Positions 8,730 to 18,159 of a stretch of DNA of 31,994 nucleotides are shown piece after piece (the first letter of the stretch is position 1; every line of letters begins with the position of its first letter). Source of the stretch: Anaerocolumna jejuensis DSM 15929 (lineage in GTDB: Bacteria; Bacillota; Clostridia; Lachnospirales; Lachnospiraceae); NCBI RefSeq assembly GCF_900142215.1, contig NZ_FRAC01000013.1, forward strand, positions 185,350 to 217,343, written 5' to 3'. The notes below the pieces were generated by a model. That model saw only the letters and a list, made by a program, of their open reading frames with translations, did no database searches and was not told where the DNA came from. The position numbers and the translations under genes were made by a program.

Positions 8730-9017
8730 AAGAATATTTTTACTTCTATTAATTAGGAATATTATTGACAATCAGTACAATTTCATGCCTGTTCAAGAAA
8801 ATCATCGCCTTGAACCTGGAAGGATGGGAATACCTAAATTTTAAACAAAATTTAATCTATTTATAAATAAAATGTAATTGCATATTTGAAGGGTTATTGA
8901 TATGATTAACAAGAAATATTATCCAGCTCCTGGGTAAATGTTACGTTTCCTATAGATTGTCTCTAAAAGTGAACATCCGGATGACTGGTACCAATAATGG
9001 GCAAGGAGAGAAGAAGA
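8730..9017. other. Intergenic region upstream of the ABC exporter operon
   Basis: Together with the permease promoter this is a gap of about 390 bases between divergent genes. A TTGACA at 8765-8770 has no good -10 at normal spacing. No gene is seen. An ATG at 8997 in frame with the ABC gene is rejected because the RBS (AAGGAGAG, 9003-9010) lies downstream of it. Confidence 0.4.
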
Positions 9018-9956
9018 ATGTCGTTAATTGTCAAAAACATAACAAAGAAATACGGTGACAAGGTAGTAGTGGAAGATTTAAGCTTTGCAATTGAAAAACC
9101 GGGAGTATATGCGCTGCTTGGAACCAATGGTGCCGGAAAAACCACTTCTTTACGTATTATTTTAGGAATGCTTTCAAAGGATGGGGGAGACGTCTTATGG
9201 AAAGGAAAAGCCCTTGATACGGTCAGTGCCAATGTGGGCTATCTTGCGGAAGAAAGGGGACTCTACCCAAAGTATTCTTTGCTGGACCAGCTGCTGTATT
9301 TTGCCAGGCTTCGTAATGTTCCGAGGAAGACAGCCCTGAGCCGGATTGAATATTGGTCGGACCGTTTATCTGTGAATGAATATCTGTTTCCTCCCAAGGT
9401 CAAGGGGAAAAAGGTGAAAGCCAATAAAGCGGACCAGCTTTCAAAGGGTAATCAGCAAAAGCTGCAGTTAATGGCTGCTTTGATATCAGACCCTGAGCTG
9501 ATTATCCTGGATGAACCCTTAAGCGGTCTGGACCCTGTGAATACCGAGTTATTCAAAGGCATTATCAGGGAAGAAATCGCGAAGGATAAATACCTTATTA
9601 TGTCCAGTCATCAAATGCCTGTTATAGAAGAATTCTGCTCCGATATTACCATATTGAACAGAGGGAAGGCAGTACTTCAGGGGAATTTGAATGAGATAAA
9701 GAAAAGCTACGGCAGAGTCAATCTTTTTGTGAAGAGTGATGTGGAAATTGCTTCCTATATAGAAAGCTTCGGAATTCATATAACCAATAAAACTCCGGGT
9801 GAATATCAGCTAAAGGTGTTGGGAGAAGAGCAGGCAATGGCCTTTTTAACAAAGCTCATCCAGGATAAGATACCAATTGTCAAGTTTGAGTTAAGGGAAC
9901 CTTCACTTCATGAAATATTTATAGAAAAGGTCGGTGATGTCCATGAAGAAAAGTAG
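9018..9956 (+). CDS. ABC transporter ATP-binding protein (NatA/YhaQ type)
   Basis: A 312-residue ATPase that would power the two membrane proteins encoded next. Walker A is GTNGAGKTT (35-43). The signature is the variant LSKGNQQK common in this subfamily, and Walker B plus D-loop is LIILDEPLSGLDP. The C-terminal region (about 225-312) matches the DUF4162-type extension of NatA-like ATPases (SYGRVNLFVKSD... EPSLHEIFIEKVG). The start at 9018 is set by AAGGAGAG 7 bases upstream. The gene overlaps the next one by about 20 bases, so translation is probably coupled. In relatives such systems export sodium, antibiotics or peptides; the substrate here is unknown. Confidence 0.93.
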   Translation: MSLIVKNITKKYGDKVVVEDLSFAIEKPGVYALLGTNGAGKTTSLRIILGMLSKDGGDVLWKGKALDTVSANVGYLAEERGLYPKYSLLDQLLYFARLRNVPRKTALSRIEYWSDRLSVNEYLFPPKVKGKKVKANKADQLSKGNQQKLQLMAALISDPELIILDEPLSGLDPVNTELFKGIIREEIAKDKYLIMSSHQMPVIEEFCSDITILNRGKAVLQGNLNEIKKSYGRVNLFVKSDVEIASYIESFGIHITNKTPGEYQLKVLGEEQAMAFLTKLIQDKIPIVKFELREPSLHEIFIEKVGDVHEEK

Positions 9957-11283
9957 TATAAGCGGCTGGAGGGATGTATTTGCCTTTACTCTGACGCAGA
10001 CCTTGAAAAACAAGGCTTACAGAATATCCTTTTTTATTATGGCACTGATTGCAGTTGTTTCCATGCCCTTAATCCAATTTCTCACAAAAGGAGGAGAAGC
10101 AAACAGTGCAGAAACCAGCCCTGTGGCAAAGGTATATGTGCAAAATGAGACTTCCCTTCCGGAGCTTGATTTTTCCCTTCTAAAACAGACAGACACCTTT
10201 AAGGATACTGTATTTACCAATTTAACGGAGGATTATGATACTGTCACCCAGAGAATAGAAAAATCGGAAAGAGACTCTGTCATACTGACAATAAAGGAAC
10301 AGGACAATTCATTTGTTCTTGCTTTTGCAAAAGCATCAAAAGGACCGGTAAAGGATGGTTCTATTGCACTTCTTGGAGAAAAGATGACCGACACCTTTCA
10401 CTCTCTGCGGCTGACAGCCGGAGGGGTTACCAAGGAGCAGAATGAGCTTATCGGGGCAAAGGTGAATACAAAGACTGTTAAGCTGGATGCCCAGGGAAAC
10501 CCGGTATTAGAGACGGACAAAGCCATATCCATGAATGAATACTGGTTTATATACGGTATCCTGTTCTTTCTGATGATGGTTAACATCATGGCAAGCTCCC
10601 ATGTGGCTTCTTCTGTTGTGATGGAAAAGTCAAGCCGTATCGTGGAGTACCTGCTGATATCCGTAAAGCCTCTGGCACTCATGGTTGGTAAGATACTTGC
10701 TATGCTATGTGCGGTCTTAATTCAGATTATATCCCTGATGGTACTGGTGTTTGTTTCCAATAAGGTTTCTGCCTCCATGAGCTCTGGCAGCAAGGCCGGA
10801 ATAATGAACCAGTATATACCGGATAATATTTTTCAAAATCTGAATATAGGAAATATCCTTCTCTGCCTTATTCTGATAGGACTTGGAATGATTTTCTATG
10901 CAGTACTGGCCGGAATGGCGGGAGCCACAGTTAGCAAAATGGAGGAGCTGAATGAAGGCATGACCCTGTTGACCATAGCGACTCTGGTAGGAGTTTACAT
11001 CGGAATAGGAGCGGCTAATGTTTTAATGGGAAGCGGCAGCAATGCTTATGTTATTTTTGCCTTTTTATTCCCCCTTTCCTCCCCCTTCATCCTTCCCGGT
11101 GCCATTCTGATTGGCAAGGCGGATTTCCTCATAGCAGCAGGGGCCATTATACTTCAGATCATACTCAATATCCTGATGTTCAGTTTCGTGGCAAGCATCT
11201 ATGAAACCCTGATACTCCATAATGGAAACCGTATCAGGCTAAAGGATTTATTTAAACTGAACAGGGGAGGTATGAAGGCATGA
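9937..11283 (+). CDS. ABC-2 type permease (NatB/YhaP-like), first of two
   Basis: A 448-residue membrane protein. One N-terminal transmembrane helix (about residues 22-42) is followed by an extracytoplasmic domain of about 160 residues and then a cluster of five or six helices. SSRIVEYLLISVKPLALMVGKILA is the conserved amphipathic stretch of NatB-like permeases that contacts the ATPase. GTG at 9934 and ATG at 9943 are alternative starts. It overlaps the ATPase gene upstream, and its stop overlaps the start of the second permease (ATGA at 11280). The two permeases are paralogous in layout and probably form a heterodimer. Confidence 0.9.
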   Translation: MSMKKSSISGWRDVFAFTLTQTLKNKAYRISFFIMALIAVVSMPLIQFLTKGGEANSAETSPVAKVYVQNETSLPELDFSLLKQTDTFKDTVFTNLTEDYDTVTQRIEKSERDSVILTIKEQDNSFVLAFAKASKGPVKDGSIALLGEKMTDTFHSLRLTAGGVTKEQNELIGAKVNTKTVKLDAQGNPVLETDKAISMNEYWFIYGILFFLMMVNIMASSHVASSVVMEKSSRIVEYLLISVKPLALMVGKILAMLCAVLIQIISLMVLVFVSNKVSASMSSGSKAGIMNQYIPDNIFQNLNIGNILLCLILIGLGMIFYAVLAGMAGATVSKMEELNEGMTLLTIATLVGVYIGIGAANVLMGSGSNAYVIFAFLFPLSSPFILPGAILIGKADFLIAAGAIILQIILNILMFSFVASIYETLILHNGNRIRLKDLFKLNRGGMKA

Positions 11284-12641
11284 GGGAAAGATTCAGAGGC
11301 TTTCGTGCGGTATACGGCTTTACCTTTAAGCAGTTAGCCGGCACCATGAGCTATAAAATAACAACAGTGCTGATAGCCCTTTTATTGGCAGGCGGCCTGA
11401 TATTAATTAGTGTATTTGGAGCCAATTCCGATAAGCCGGAGCCGGACGGCGGGAAGAGTAACAGCGGCAATGCGGCAGTAGAAGAAATATCTCCCGTGGA
11501 TAATGTTCTGGTTATGGATGAAAGCGGCTTAAGTCCTATTAATTTCGCGCAGTTCCTAAAAGGAAACAAGACTTTTGAAGCTGTTAAATTCGAGAATTTT
11601 AACGGAACGGATTTAAAGGAAGCCTTAAAGGATGAAAAGGTTACGAAAAAGACCGTTATCCTTCAAATTACGAAAAATGATTCAGATTATGATATAAACG
11701 CAATACTACCGGAAGGAAGCATCCTTAGCGAAAAGGATACAGATGCACTTCTAAATACCCTGTCCTCTACCTTCGGATTAATTAAGCTGGATAAAGCGGG
11801 CCTTAGTACAGAGCAGCTTAACGAAGCGTTACAGCCTGTAACTTATACCTACTCCGATATTGGAAATGATAACAGTGTTGCTTCCATTATCGTAAAGATA
11901 GTTGCTCCCATGGTCTTTAGCTTAATGCTGTACTTTATGCTGATATTCTATGGTCAGGCAGTTAGCAAGTCCGTTTCGGGAGAGAAGACCTCAAAGCTGG
12001 TCGAAACATTGCTGGTCTCTGTGCGTCCGGATGCATTGATAGCCGGTAAGGTACTGGCTGTAGCCGTCCAGGGGGTACTGCAGTTTGTAATATGGATTGG
12101 TGCCTTATTTGCAGGGCTTTATGGCGGAAATGCCATTGCAAAGATGATCAATCCCGATTATTCCAATCCGGTAATATCCGTTATAAACATGATCAGGGAT
12201 AATATCGGTCAGTCGGCACTGTCATTGCCGGCAGTAATACTGACAATTGTATTTTTCTTTGTTGGATTCTTATTTTACAGTGTTTTGGCTGCCCTGGCGG
12301 GAAGTATGGTATCAAAGCCGGAAGATGCTGCCTCTGCCCAGAGTATCTTACAGCTTCCGGTTGTAATCAGCTGGTTATTATGCTACCTTGTGCCCCTGAG
12401 CGGCAATGAAAGCTTTTTACCGGTTGCAAGGTATATTCCTTTTACGGCTCCCTTTTGTGTACCGGTGGATACTCTGACAGGTGTTGTCAACCTGTGGGAG
12501 AGCGGCCTGATGCTGGCAGTTATGCTTCTTTTTACGGCTGCATTTATCGGATTGTCGGCAAAGATATTTAAAGGACTTATTTTATACAATGGACAGAAGG
12601 TAAGTCTTAAGACCATTCAGGGAATATTAAAGGGAAGGTAA
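11280..12641 (+). CDS. ABC-2 type permease (NatB/YhaP-like), second of two
   Basis: A 453-residue membrane protein with the same architecture as its upstream neighbour: an N-terminal helix (about 24-45), a large outside domain, then five or six helices. GEKTSKLVETLLVSVRPDALIAGKVLA corresponds to the SRIVEYLL motif of the first permease. The 4-base start/stop overlap indicates translational coupling and a fixed stoichiometry. The operon ends here; short hairpins follow in the next gap. Confidence 0.9.
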   Translation: MRERFRGFRAVYGFTFKQLAGTMSYKITTVLIALLLAGGLILISVFGANSDKPEPDGGKSNSGNAAVEEISPVDNVLVMDESGLSPINFAQFLKGNKTFEAVKFENFNGTDLKEALKDEKVTKKTVILQITKNDSDYDINAILPEGSILSEKDTDALLNTLSSTFGLIKLDKAGLSTEQLNEALQPVTYTYSDIGNDNSVASIIVKIVAPMVFSLMLYFMLIFYGQAVSKSVSGEKTSKLVETLLVSVRPDALIAGKVLAVAVQGVLQFVIWIGALFAGLYGGNAIAKMINPDYSNPVISVINMIRDNIGQSALSLPAVILTIVFFFVGFLFYSVLAALAGSMVSKPEDAASAQSILQLPVVISWLLCYLVPLSGNESFLPVARYIPFTAPFCVPVDTLTGVVNLWESGLMLAVMLLFTAAFIGLSAKIFKGLILYNGQKVSLKTIQGILKGR

Positions 12642-13101
12642 TAAGCTCGGATGAAATTCCTTTTACAGCAGGAAGAAGCTCCACGGCCTTTTTATACAGC
12701 AGCTTCAAAGATGAAGATCTTTGTTTTGGTGTATTAAAAAATGCCAGGGAGCTTTTTTGCTTATAGACCTGCTTGTAATTAGGAAAAAGCGCATAGGAAA
12801 GGCTGGCAGTTGACTGGGAGCAGCATACCGGTTCACAGTTAATTCATAGATGAAATTAGCGGCTTAAACTTTACTTTGCGGGTAATATATAATATAATAA
12901 AAGCATAACATCTGAATTATTGGAATATGTGAAAGAAAAGCACTTTCACACTCCCTGTCTGCGGTATGCAATGGGAGCAAGTATGAAAATTTATACTATT
13001 TAATCTGACACTACGTTTACAGTAATAAGATAAGTCAATAATAAGATTGTAATGATTCACCCCTGGAAACAGAGCCTGGAGATAGAAAGGAAGGGATTAC
13101 A
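12642..13101. other. Gap of 460 bases: ABC operon end, darA promoter and leader
   Basis: After the ABC operon there is a perfect 7-bp hairpin, CAAAGAT-GAAG-ATCTTTG (12707-12724), followed by TTTT, which may terminate the operon. A sigma-A-like promoter for darA is seen at 12870-12898. Its leader holds two adjacent hairpins: TGTGAAAG/CTTTCACA (12928-12935/12943-12950) and CTCCC/GGGAG (12951-12955/12973-12977). No convincing gene; a 28-codon frame from 12651 lacks an RBS. Confidence 0.5.
12870..12898 (+). promoter_or_regulatory. Promoter for darA
   Basis: A -35-like TTTACT (12870-12875) and a perfect -10 TATAAT (12893-12898) are spaced by 17 bases. The predicted start near 12905 gives a leader of about 200 bases containing two hairpins before the darA RBS. 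Confidence 0.6.
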
Positions 13102-13419
13102 ATGAAACTGATTTATGTAATAGTACGGAATGTAGACAGCACAAGAGTAACGGAAGGCCTTAATGTGAAAGGATTTTATGTTACAAAGCTTGCATCGACA
13201 GGAGGATTCTTAAGAGAAGGCAATACCACTTTGCTCGTTGGTACGGAAGAAGAAAAAGTGGATGAGGTTATAGAATTAGTGAAGAAGGAATGCGGACCAA
13301 GACAGCAGATAATATCCAATCCGGTAGGTTCTGCCGAGTTCTATTCCACCCAGGTTATGGTAAATGTAGGCGGTGCTATTATTTTCGTTACAGATGTTGA
13401 CAGATTTGAAAGAATTTAA
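13102..13419 (+). CDS. darA: Cyclic-di-AMP receptor, PII-like (DarA/YaaQ family)
   Basis: A 105-residue PII-fold signalling protein that binds the second messenger c-di-AMP as a trimer in Firmicutes. The central signature VTKLASTGGFLREGNTTLLVG (split by a loop) aligns closely with B. subtilis DarA (VTKLATTGGFLKSGNTT), and the C-terminal VGGAIIFVTDVDRFERI matches its VGGATVFVLPVDEF. The length is close to the 109 residues of DarA. In many Firmicutes the gene sits beside tmk/holB; here it stands next to an HD-GYP gene instead. The RBS is GAAAGGAAGGG. Its downstream effector is not known for the family. Confidence 0.92.
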   Translation: MKLIYVIVRNVDSTRVTEGLNVKGFYVTKLASTGGFLREGNTTLLVGTEEEKVDEVIELVKKECGPRQQIISNPVGSAEFYSTQVMVNVGGAIIFVTDVDRFERI

Positions 13420-13429
13420 GCTGTTTTTG

Positions 13430-13462
13430 CTAAAATAAGTTGCCTGAACAGAGTTATTTTAG
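13430..13462. terminator. AT-rich hairpin after darA
   Basis: CTAAAATAA (13430-13438) pairs perfectly with TTATTTTAG (13454-13462). There is no T-run afterwards, so termination may be weak and the HD-GYP gene 90 bases downstream could be partly co-transcribed. Confidence 0.4.
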
Positions 13463-13509
13463 TACAATTATACATTGAAGAAATACTATCTGAAGGAAAG
13501 GTACTTAAG

Positions 13510-14133
13510 ATGAGCAAGACAGACAGCAAGGCGGAAGACTACATAGACTATCATGAAATAATAGAATGTATAACCGGTGCTTTGGATGCCAAGGATCAAT
13601 ATACTGCTAACCATTCCTGGAGAGTAAGTGAGCTGGCTAAGAAATTATGTGAAATTATTGGATTAAGCAACAGTGATACCAATGAGCTGCATATTGCGGC
13701 ACATCTTCATGATATCGGTAAGATTGGAATACCGGATTCTGTGTTGAAAAAAGAAGGGGCATTAACTCCCGATGAGTGGGAATTGATGAAGAAGCACCCG
13801 GCAATTGGCTATGAGATATTAAATAAGTCCAACCGGATGAAGCAAATCAGCGGAATTGTCCTTCATCACCATGAGCGCTATGATGGAAGAGGCTATCCCG
13901 AAGGGATTAAAGGAAACGATATCCCCCTGGGTTCAAGAATCATTGCCATCTGTGACTCCATTGATGCTATGACAACGGAAAGAAGCTATCGCAGCATATT
14001 ATCGCCGGAAGAGTGTTACATAGAAATTGAGAAAAACTTAGGGTTTATGTATGATCCCTTTATCGGCAAATATATTCTTGAACACTGGGAAGAGGTAATT
14101 AAACCGTTTCTTGATTTGAAAAATTGTATATAG
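13510..14133 (+). CDS. Stand-alone HD-GYP domain phosphohydrolase
   Basis: A 207-residue protein consisting almost only of an HD-GYP domain, the family that hydrolyses cyclic-di-GMP (some members act on other cyclic dinucleotides). The metal-binding HD pair is His67-Asp68 in AAHLHDIGKIG. HHHERYDGRGYPEGIKG carries the GYP motif at 128-130. The later DSIDAMTTERSYR is the usual family helix. There is no receiver, PAS or membrane domain, so any sensing must come from partners. The RBS GGAAAGG lies 8 bases from the ATG. It lies directly after darA and converges on the Lrp gene with a 1-base gap. Confidence 0.93.
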   Translation: MSKTDSKAEDYIDYHEIIECITGALDAKDQYTANHSWRVSELAKKLCEIIGLSNSDTNELHIAAHLHDIGKIGIPDSVLKKEGALTPDEWELMKKHPAIGYEILNKSNRMKQISGIVLHHHERYDGRGYPEGIKGNDIPLGSRIIAICDSIDAMTTERSYRSILSPEECYIEIEKNLGFMYDPFIGKYILEHWEEVIKPFLDLKNCI

Positions 14134-14134
14134 T

Positions 14135-14599
14135 TTACTCTGACAAGGGGGATTCATCCGGTACCATACCGCATTGAATCCCCCTGTGTTCTACTGCTGT
14201 TGAGAATACAATCTGGGTACTGGTGCGGCCGAACTTCTGAATCTGTCCGATGAAGGCATCAAGCTCCATGGTGCTGGGAAAAGCCACCTTAATCAGCATG
14301 GCATAATGCCCGGTGACGCAGTTGCATTCAATAACATTGGGGGAGGTTTTAATAAAGGGGTAGAAATCTGCCTTTTGATAGGGCTCAACCTCCAGATTAA
14401 TAAAGGCCGTTATGTGGTAACCTAATTTCAGCCAGTTGACCTCAGCATGATAGCCTTTGATAATTTCATCCTTTTCCAGCTTGGCAATTCTGGCTGCCAC
14501 AGCAGGCGAAGATAAGAATACCTGGTCAGCAATTACCTTAAGAGGAGTTCTCGCATTTTTCTGTAAAATTTCTAGTATATGTTCGTCAACGTGATCCAT
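14135..14599 (-). CDS. Lrp/AsnC family transcriptional regulator
   Basis: A 154-residue regulator. An N-terminal winged-helix DNA-binding domain (DEHILEILQKNARTPL... SSPAVAARIAKLEKDEII, residues about 4-50) is followed by the RAM ligand-binding domain (about 66-145; TAFINLEVEP, VTGHYAMLIKVAF). Lrp proteins sense amino acids and form dimers or octamers. It is divergent from aspartate ammonia-lyase, with nested inverted repeats between them, which suggests it controls aspA and itself. Its final codons include a 10-bp dyad, GGGGGATTCA/TGAATCCCCC (14147-14156/14175-14184). Confidence 0.93.
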   Translation of the reverse strand: MDHVDEHILEILQKNARTPLKVIADQVFLSSPAVAARIAKLEKDEIIKGYHAEVNWLKLGYHITAFINLEVEPYQKADFYPFIKTSPNVIECNCVTGHYAMLIKVAFPSTMELDAFIGQIQKFGRTSTQIVFSTAVEHRGIQCGMVPDESPLSE

Positions 14600-14638
14600 T
14601 TAGATACCTGCTTTCATTGATTTTAGGCACATCCTGTA

Positions 14639-14716
14639 TTTTTCTTAATATTATAAAATAATAATCCTGTGATTGCAAGCAGGATTCCTTTCCAAACATA
14701 ATTTTATTAAGAAAAA
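14639..14716. promoter_or_regulatory. Nested inverted repeats between lrp and aspA (candidate operator)
   Basis: An outer perfect 11-bp repeat, TTTTTCTTAAT (14639-14649) and ATTAAGAAAAA (14706-14716), encloses an inner 7-bp repeat, AATCCTG (14663-14669) and CAGGATT (14680-14686). Lrp proteins favour AT-rich dyads in divergent promoters, so binding by the adjacent regulator is a reasonable guess, not shown. Confidence 0.45.
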
Positions 14717-14861
14717 ACTGCCTGAAGCTATTTTTCAAAAAAAATAATTGAAATAATTCCAGCCAAATAATTAATTTTATTATGCGGACAGGGAAGATTA
14801 TTTTCTTATATTCAAAGCTTTTATCAGCCTATTTACGGATAAAGGGAAAGGTGTTATTCTC

Positions 14862-16358
<1,497 letters not shown>

Positions 16359-16388
16359 TACAGTAAAGTAGATAGGAATTGCTGCGGA

Positions 16389-17567
16389 ATGAATAGCAAT
16401 TCAGAAGGCACAGCAATCCCCACAGAAAAAATAACAGGAATGGTGATAAGGATGGTTAACAGGAAACGTATCATAGAAGAATTTCAAGAGCTGGTAGCAA
16501 TTGATTCCCCTTCTTTTGGAGAGAGGGAAATGGCAGATGTACTGACAAAAAAGCTTACTGCCTTAGGCTTTCAGGTGGAGGAGGATGGAGCAGGCAAGGT
16601 ATACGGTGGCAATGCCGGTAACCTCTACGCTTATCTTCCCGGAGAATTAGAAGGTCCGCCCCTTCTGTTGTCCGCCCATATGGATACAGTGGAGCCGTCA
16701 AGAAATAAAAAAGCCATTGTAAAAGAGGATGGAACGATAACCAGTGACGGCACAACAGTATTAGGAGCAGACGATTTATCAGGAGTAACGGCAATATTAG
16801 AAGCAATACGAAGCATAAGGGAAGAAAAGCTTCCCCACAGAAGCATTGAAATTCTATTTGCCATAGCAGAAGAGGTATATATCAGAGGAAGCGAGGTATT
16901 TGACTACTCCTTCATAAAAGCCAGGGAAGCCTATGTATTGGACTTAAGCGGAGAAATTGGAACAGCAGCCCTGAAAGCTCCAACCCTGGTATCCTTTGAA
17001 GCAGTCTTTACCGGAAAAGCAGCTCATGCCGGCTTTGCTCCGGAAGAAGGCGTCCACGCAATCGGAACTGCTGCAAAAGCGATTACATCCATTCAGATGG
17101 GCCGTATAGATAAAGAGACCACCGTAAATGTTGGCCTTATAGAAGGCGGCCTTGCAAAAAATATCGTGCCTGAAACCTGCATCCTGAAAGGCGAAGTAAG
17201 AAGCATCCGCCATGAAAAAGCCTTAGAGGAAACAGAAAAGATAAGAGCTGCCTTTGAAAAGTCAGCAACAGAGTCAAAAGCAAAGCTTACCTTTACCACC
17301 TCCTACGGCTGCCTTGCCTACGAGACCAGGGAAGAAGCCCCTGTCGTACAACGCTTTGAAAAAGCCTGCCAGGAATTATCCATACCAACCCTCTACGTTG
17401 AGACCTTTGGAGGCAGCGATAACAACAACTTTGTCCGAAATGGAATTTCAGGAATCGTAATGGCCTGCGGAATGTCCGATGTCCATTCAACCAAGGAGCA
17501 TACCCATATCAATGACCTTGAGAAATGTACACAAATTGTAATAAAGCTTCTAACCTCAAAAAATTAA
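16389..17567 (+). CDS. M20 family metallopeptidase (PepT/YqjE-like)
   Basis: A 392-residue zinc aminopeptidase-type enzyme. Metal ligands can be traced: SAHMDTV (His, Asp), LGADDLSG (bridging Asp), AEEVYIRGSE (catalytic and metal Glu), LDLSGEIG (Asp) and, near the C-terminus, EHTHINDLE (His). The lid/dimerisation insert includes KAAHAGFAPEEGVHAI. It aligns along its length with B. subtilis YqjE, a tripeptidase-T relative. Homology starts at the in-frame ATG at 16452 (MVNRKRIIEEF); the first 21 residues are doubtful, but no start has an ideal RBS. It follows aspA closely, so it may supply free amino acids for it. Confidence 0.9.
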   Translation: MNSNSEGTAIPTEKITGMVIRMVNRKRIIEEFQELVAIDSPSFGEREMADVLTKKLTALGFQVEEDGAGKVYGGNAGNLYAYLPGELEGPPLLLSAHMDTVEPSRNKKAIVKEDGTITSDGTTVLGADDLSGVTAILEAIRSIREEKLPHRSIEILFAIAEEVYIRGSEVFDYSFIKAREAYVLDLSGEIGTAALKAPTLVSFEAVFTGKAAHAGFAPEEGVHAIGTAAKAITSIQMGRIDKETTVNVGLIEGGLAKNIVPETCILKGEVRSIRHEKALEETEKIRAAFEKSATESKAKLTFTTSYGCLAYETREEAPVVQRFEKACQELSIPTLYVETFGGSDNNNFVRNGISGIVMACGMSDVHSTKEHTHINDLEKCTQIVIKLLTSKN

Positions 17568-17661
17568 TTCCAGTCAGAAGGTCTTGTTCAATAAATGCAT
17601 AAACGAAAACTAAGATTAAAGAATAACTAATAACACTCGTATCAACTTAATATTACCTATT

Positions 17662-17701
17662 AAAATACTGGTTAAGGCTTGAACACTTTAACCAGTATTT
17701 T
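17662..17701. terminator. Terminator after aspA-peptidase unit
   Basis: AAAATACTGGTTAA (17662-17675) pairs perfectly over 14 bases with TTAACCAGTATTTT (17688-17701), with a 12-base loop. A/T runs flank both sides, so it could work in either direction. Confidence 0.85.
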
Positions 17702-17794
17702 ATATTAATGCTCACATCCCTTACAGCAAACCCTTATCAAACTATTAACCCTCCAATAAACATCAAAAAAATCAAAGGCAACAGGAAATAACCA

Positions 17795-18029
17795 GATGAT
17801 TTGGGGGGCCGTTCCGGAGCTTAGTCTTGAAAGGTTCCTTATGACACTTAAGTGACAGAAACTGCTGCTAGGTAAAACCGTGCCACTGTCTGAGCGCAAC
17901 TCCCCTTCCCTATTCCTCATCCTCCCAGCGAGTTTGGCACAGTTTTACCTGCCCAGCAGCAGTTCCTGTCACTTTAGTGGAATAAGGGCCCTTGAACAAC
18001 AAAGCTCCGGAACGGCCCCTCAAATCATC
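17795..18029 (+). ncRNA. Rod-like structured element, copy 2 (complete)
   Basis: A complete long hairpin. The outer helix 17795-17822 pairs with 18002-18029 over all 28 positions, one of them G.U (17804.18020). After an internal loop, CCTTAT (17837-17842) pairs with ATAAGG (17982-17987). Tandem GA/GA (17843-17844 and 17980-17981) and CACT/AGTG follow, then a T.T mismatch. A 20-bp helix 17850-17869 with 17955-17974 has one A.C mismatch. GGTAAAAC pairs with GTTTTACC, GTGCC (17880-17884) with GGCAC (17936-17940). The conserved loop ACTGTCTGAGC / GCGAGTTT closes a variable, pyrimidine-rich apex. Compared with copy 1, loops are near-identical while helices differ in a compensated way. It ends about 130 bases before the MATE gene; whether it regulates it is unknown. 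Confidence 0.8.
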
Positions 18030-18159
18030 GTCCACTTCCTCAACCCCCATCTTTTCCACATTTTCCCTGCCCATTTACATCTTGACTTTTCCCCATAAAA
18101 ATGTTACCGTTTCCCTTGACTTGCATAAGACCGATTACATATTTAGTTAGGAGACAGTT

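Noticed and set aside
17795..18029. Interpretation of the rod-like element as a MITE with terminal inverted repeats
   Set aside because: The outer inverted repeats of the two copies are unrelated in sequence and no target duplication is seen, whereas internal loops are conserved; this fits structural conservation rather than a transposon end.
17880..18098. 72-codon frame over copy 2 of the structured element
   Set aside because: Lies inside the covarying hairpin, has no good RBS, and is not similar to the protein read from copy 1.
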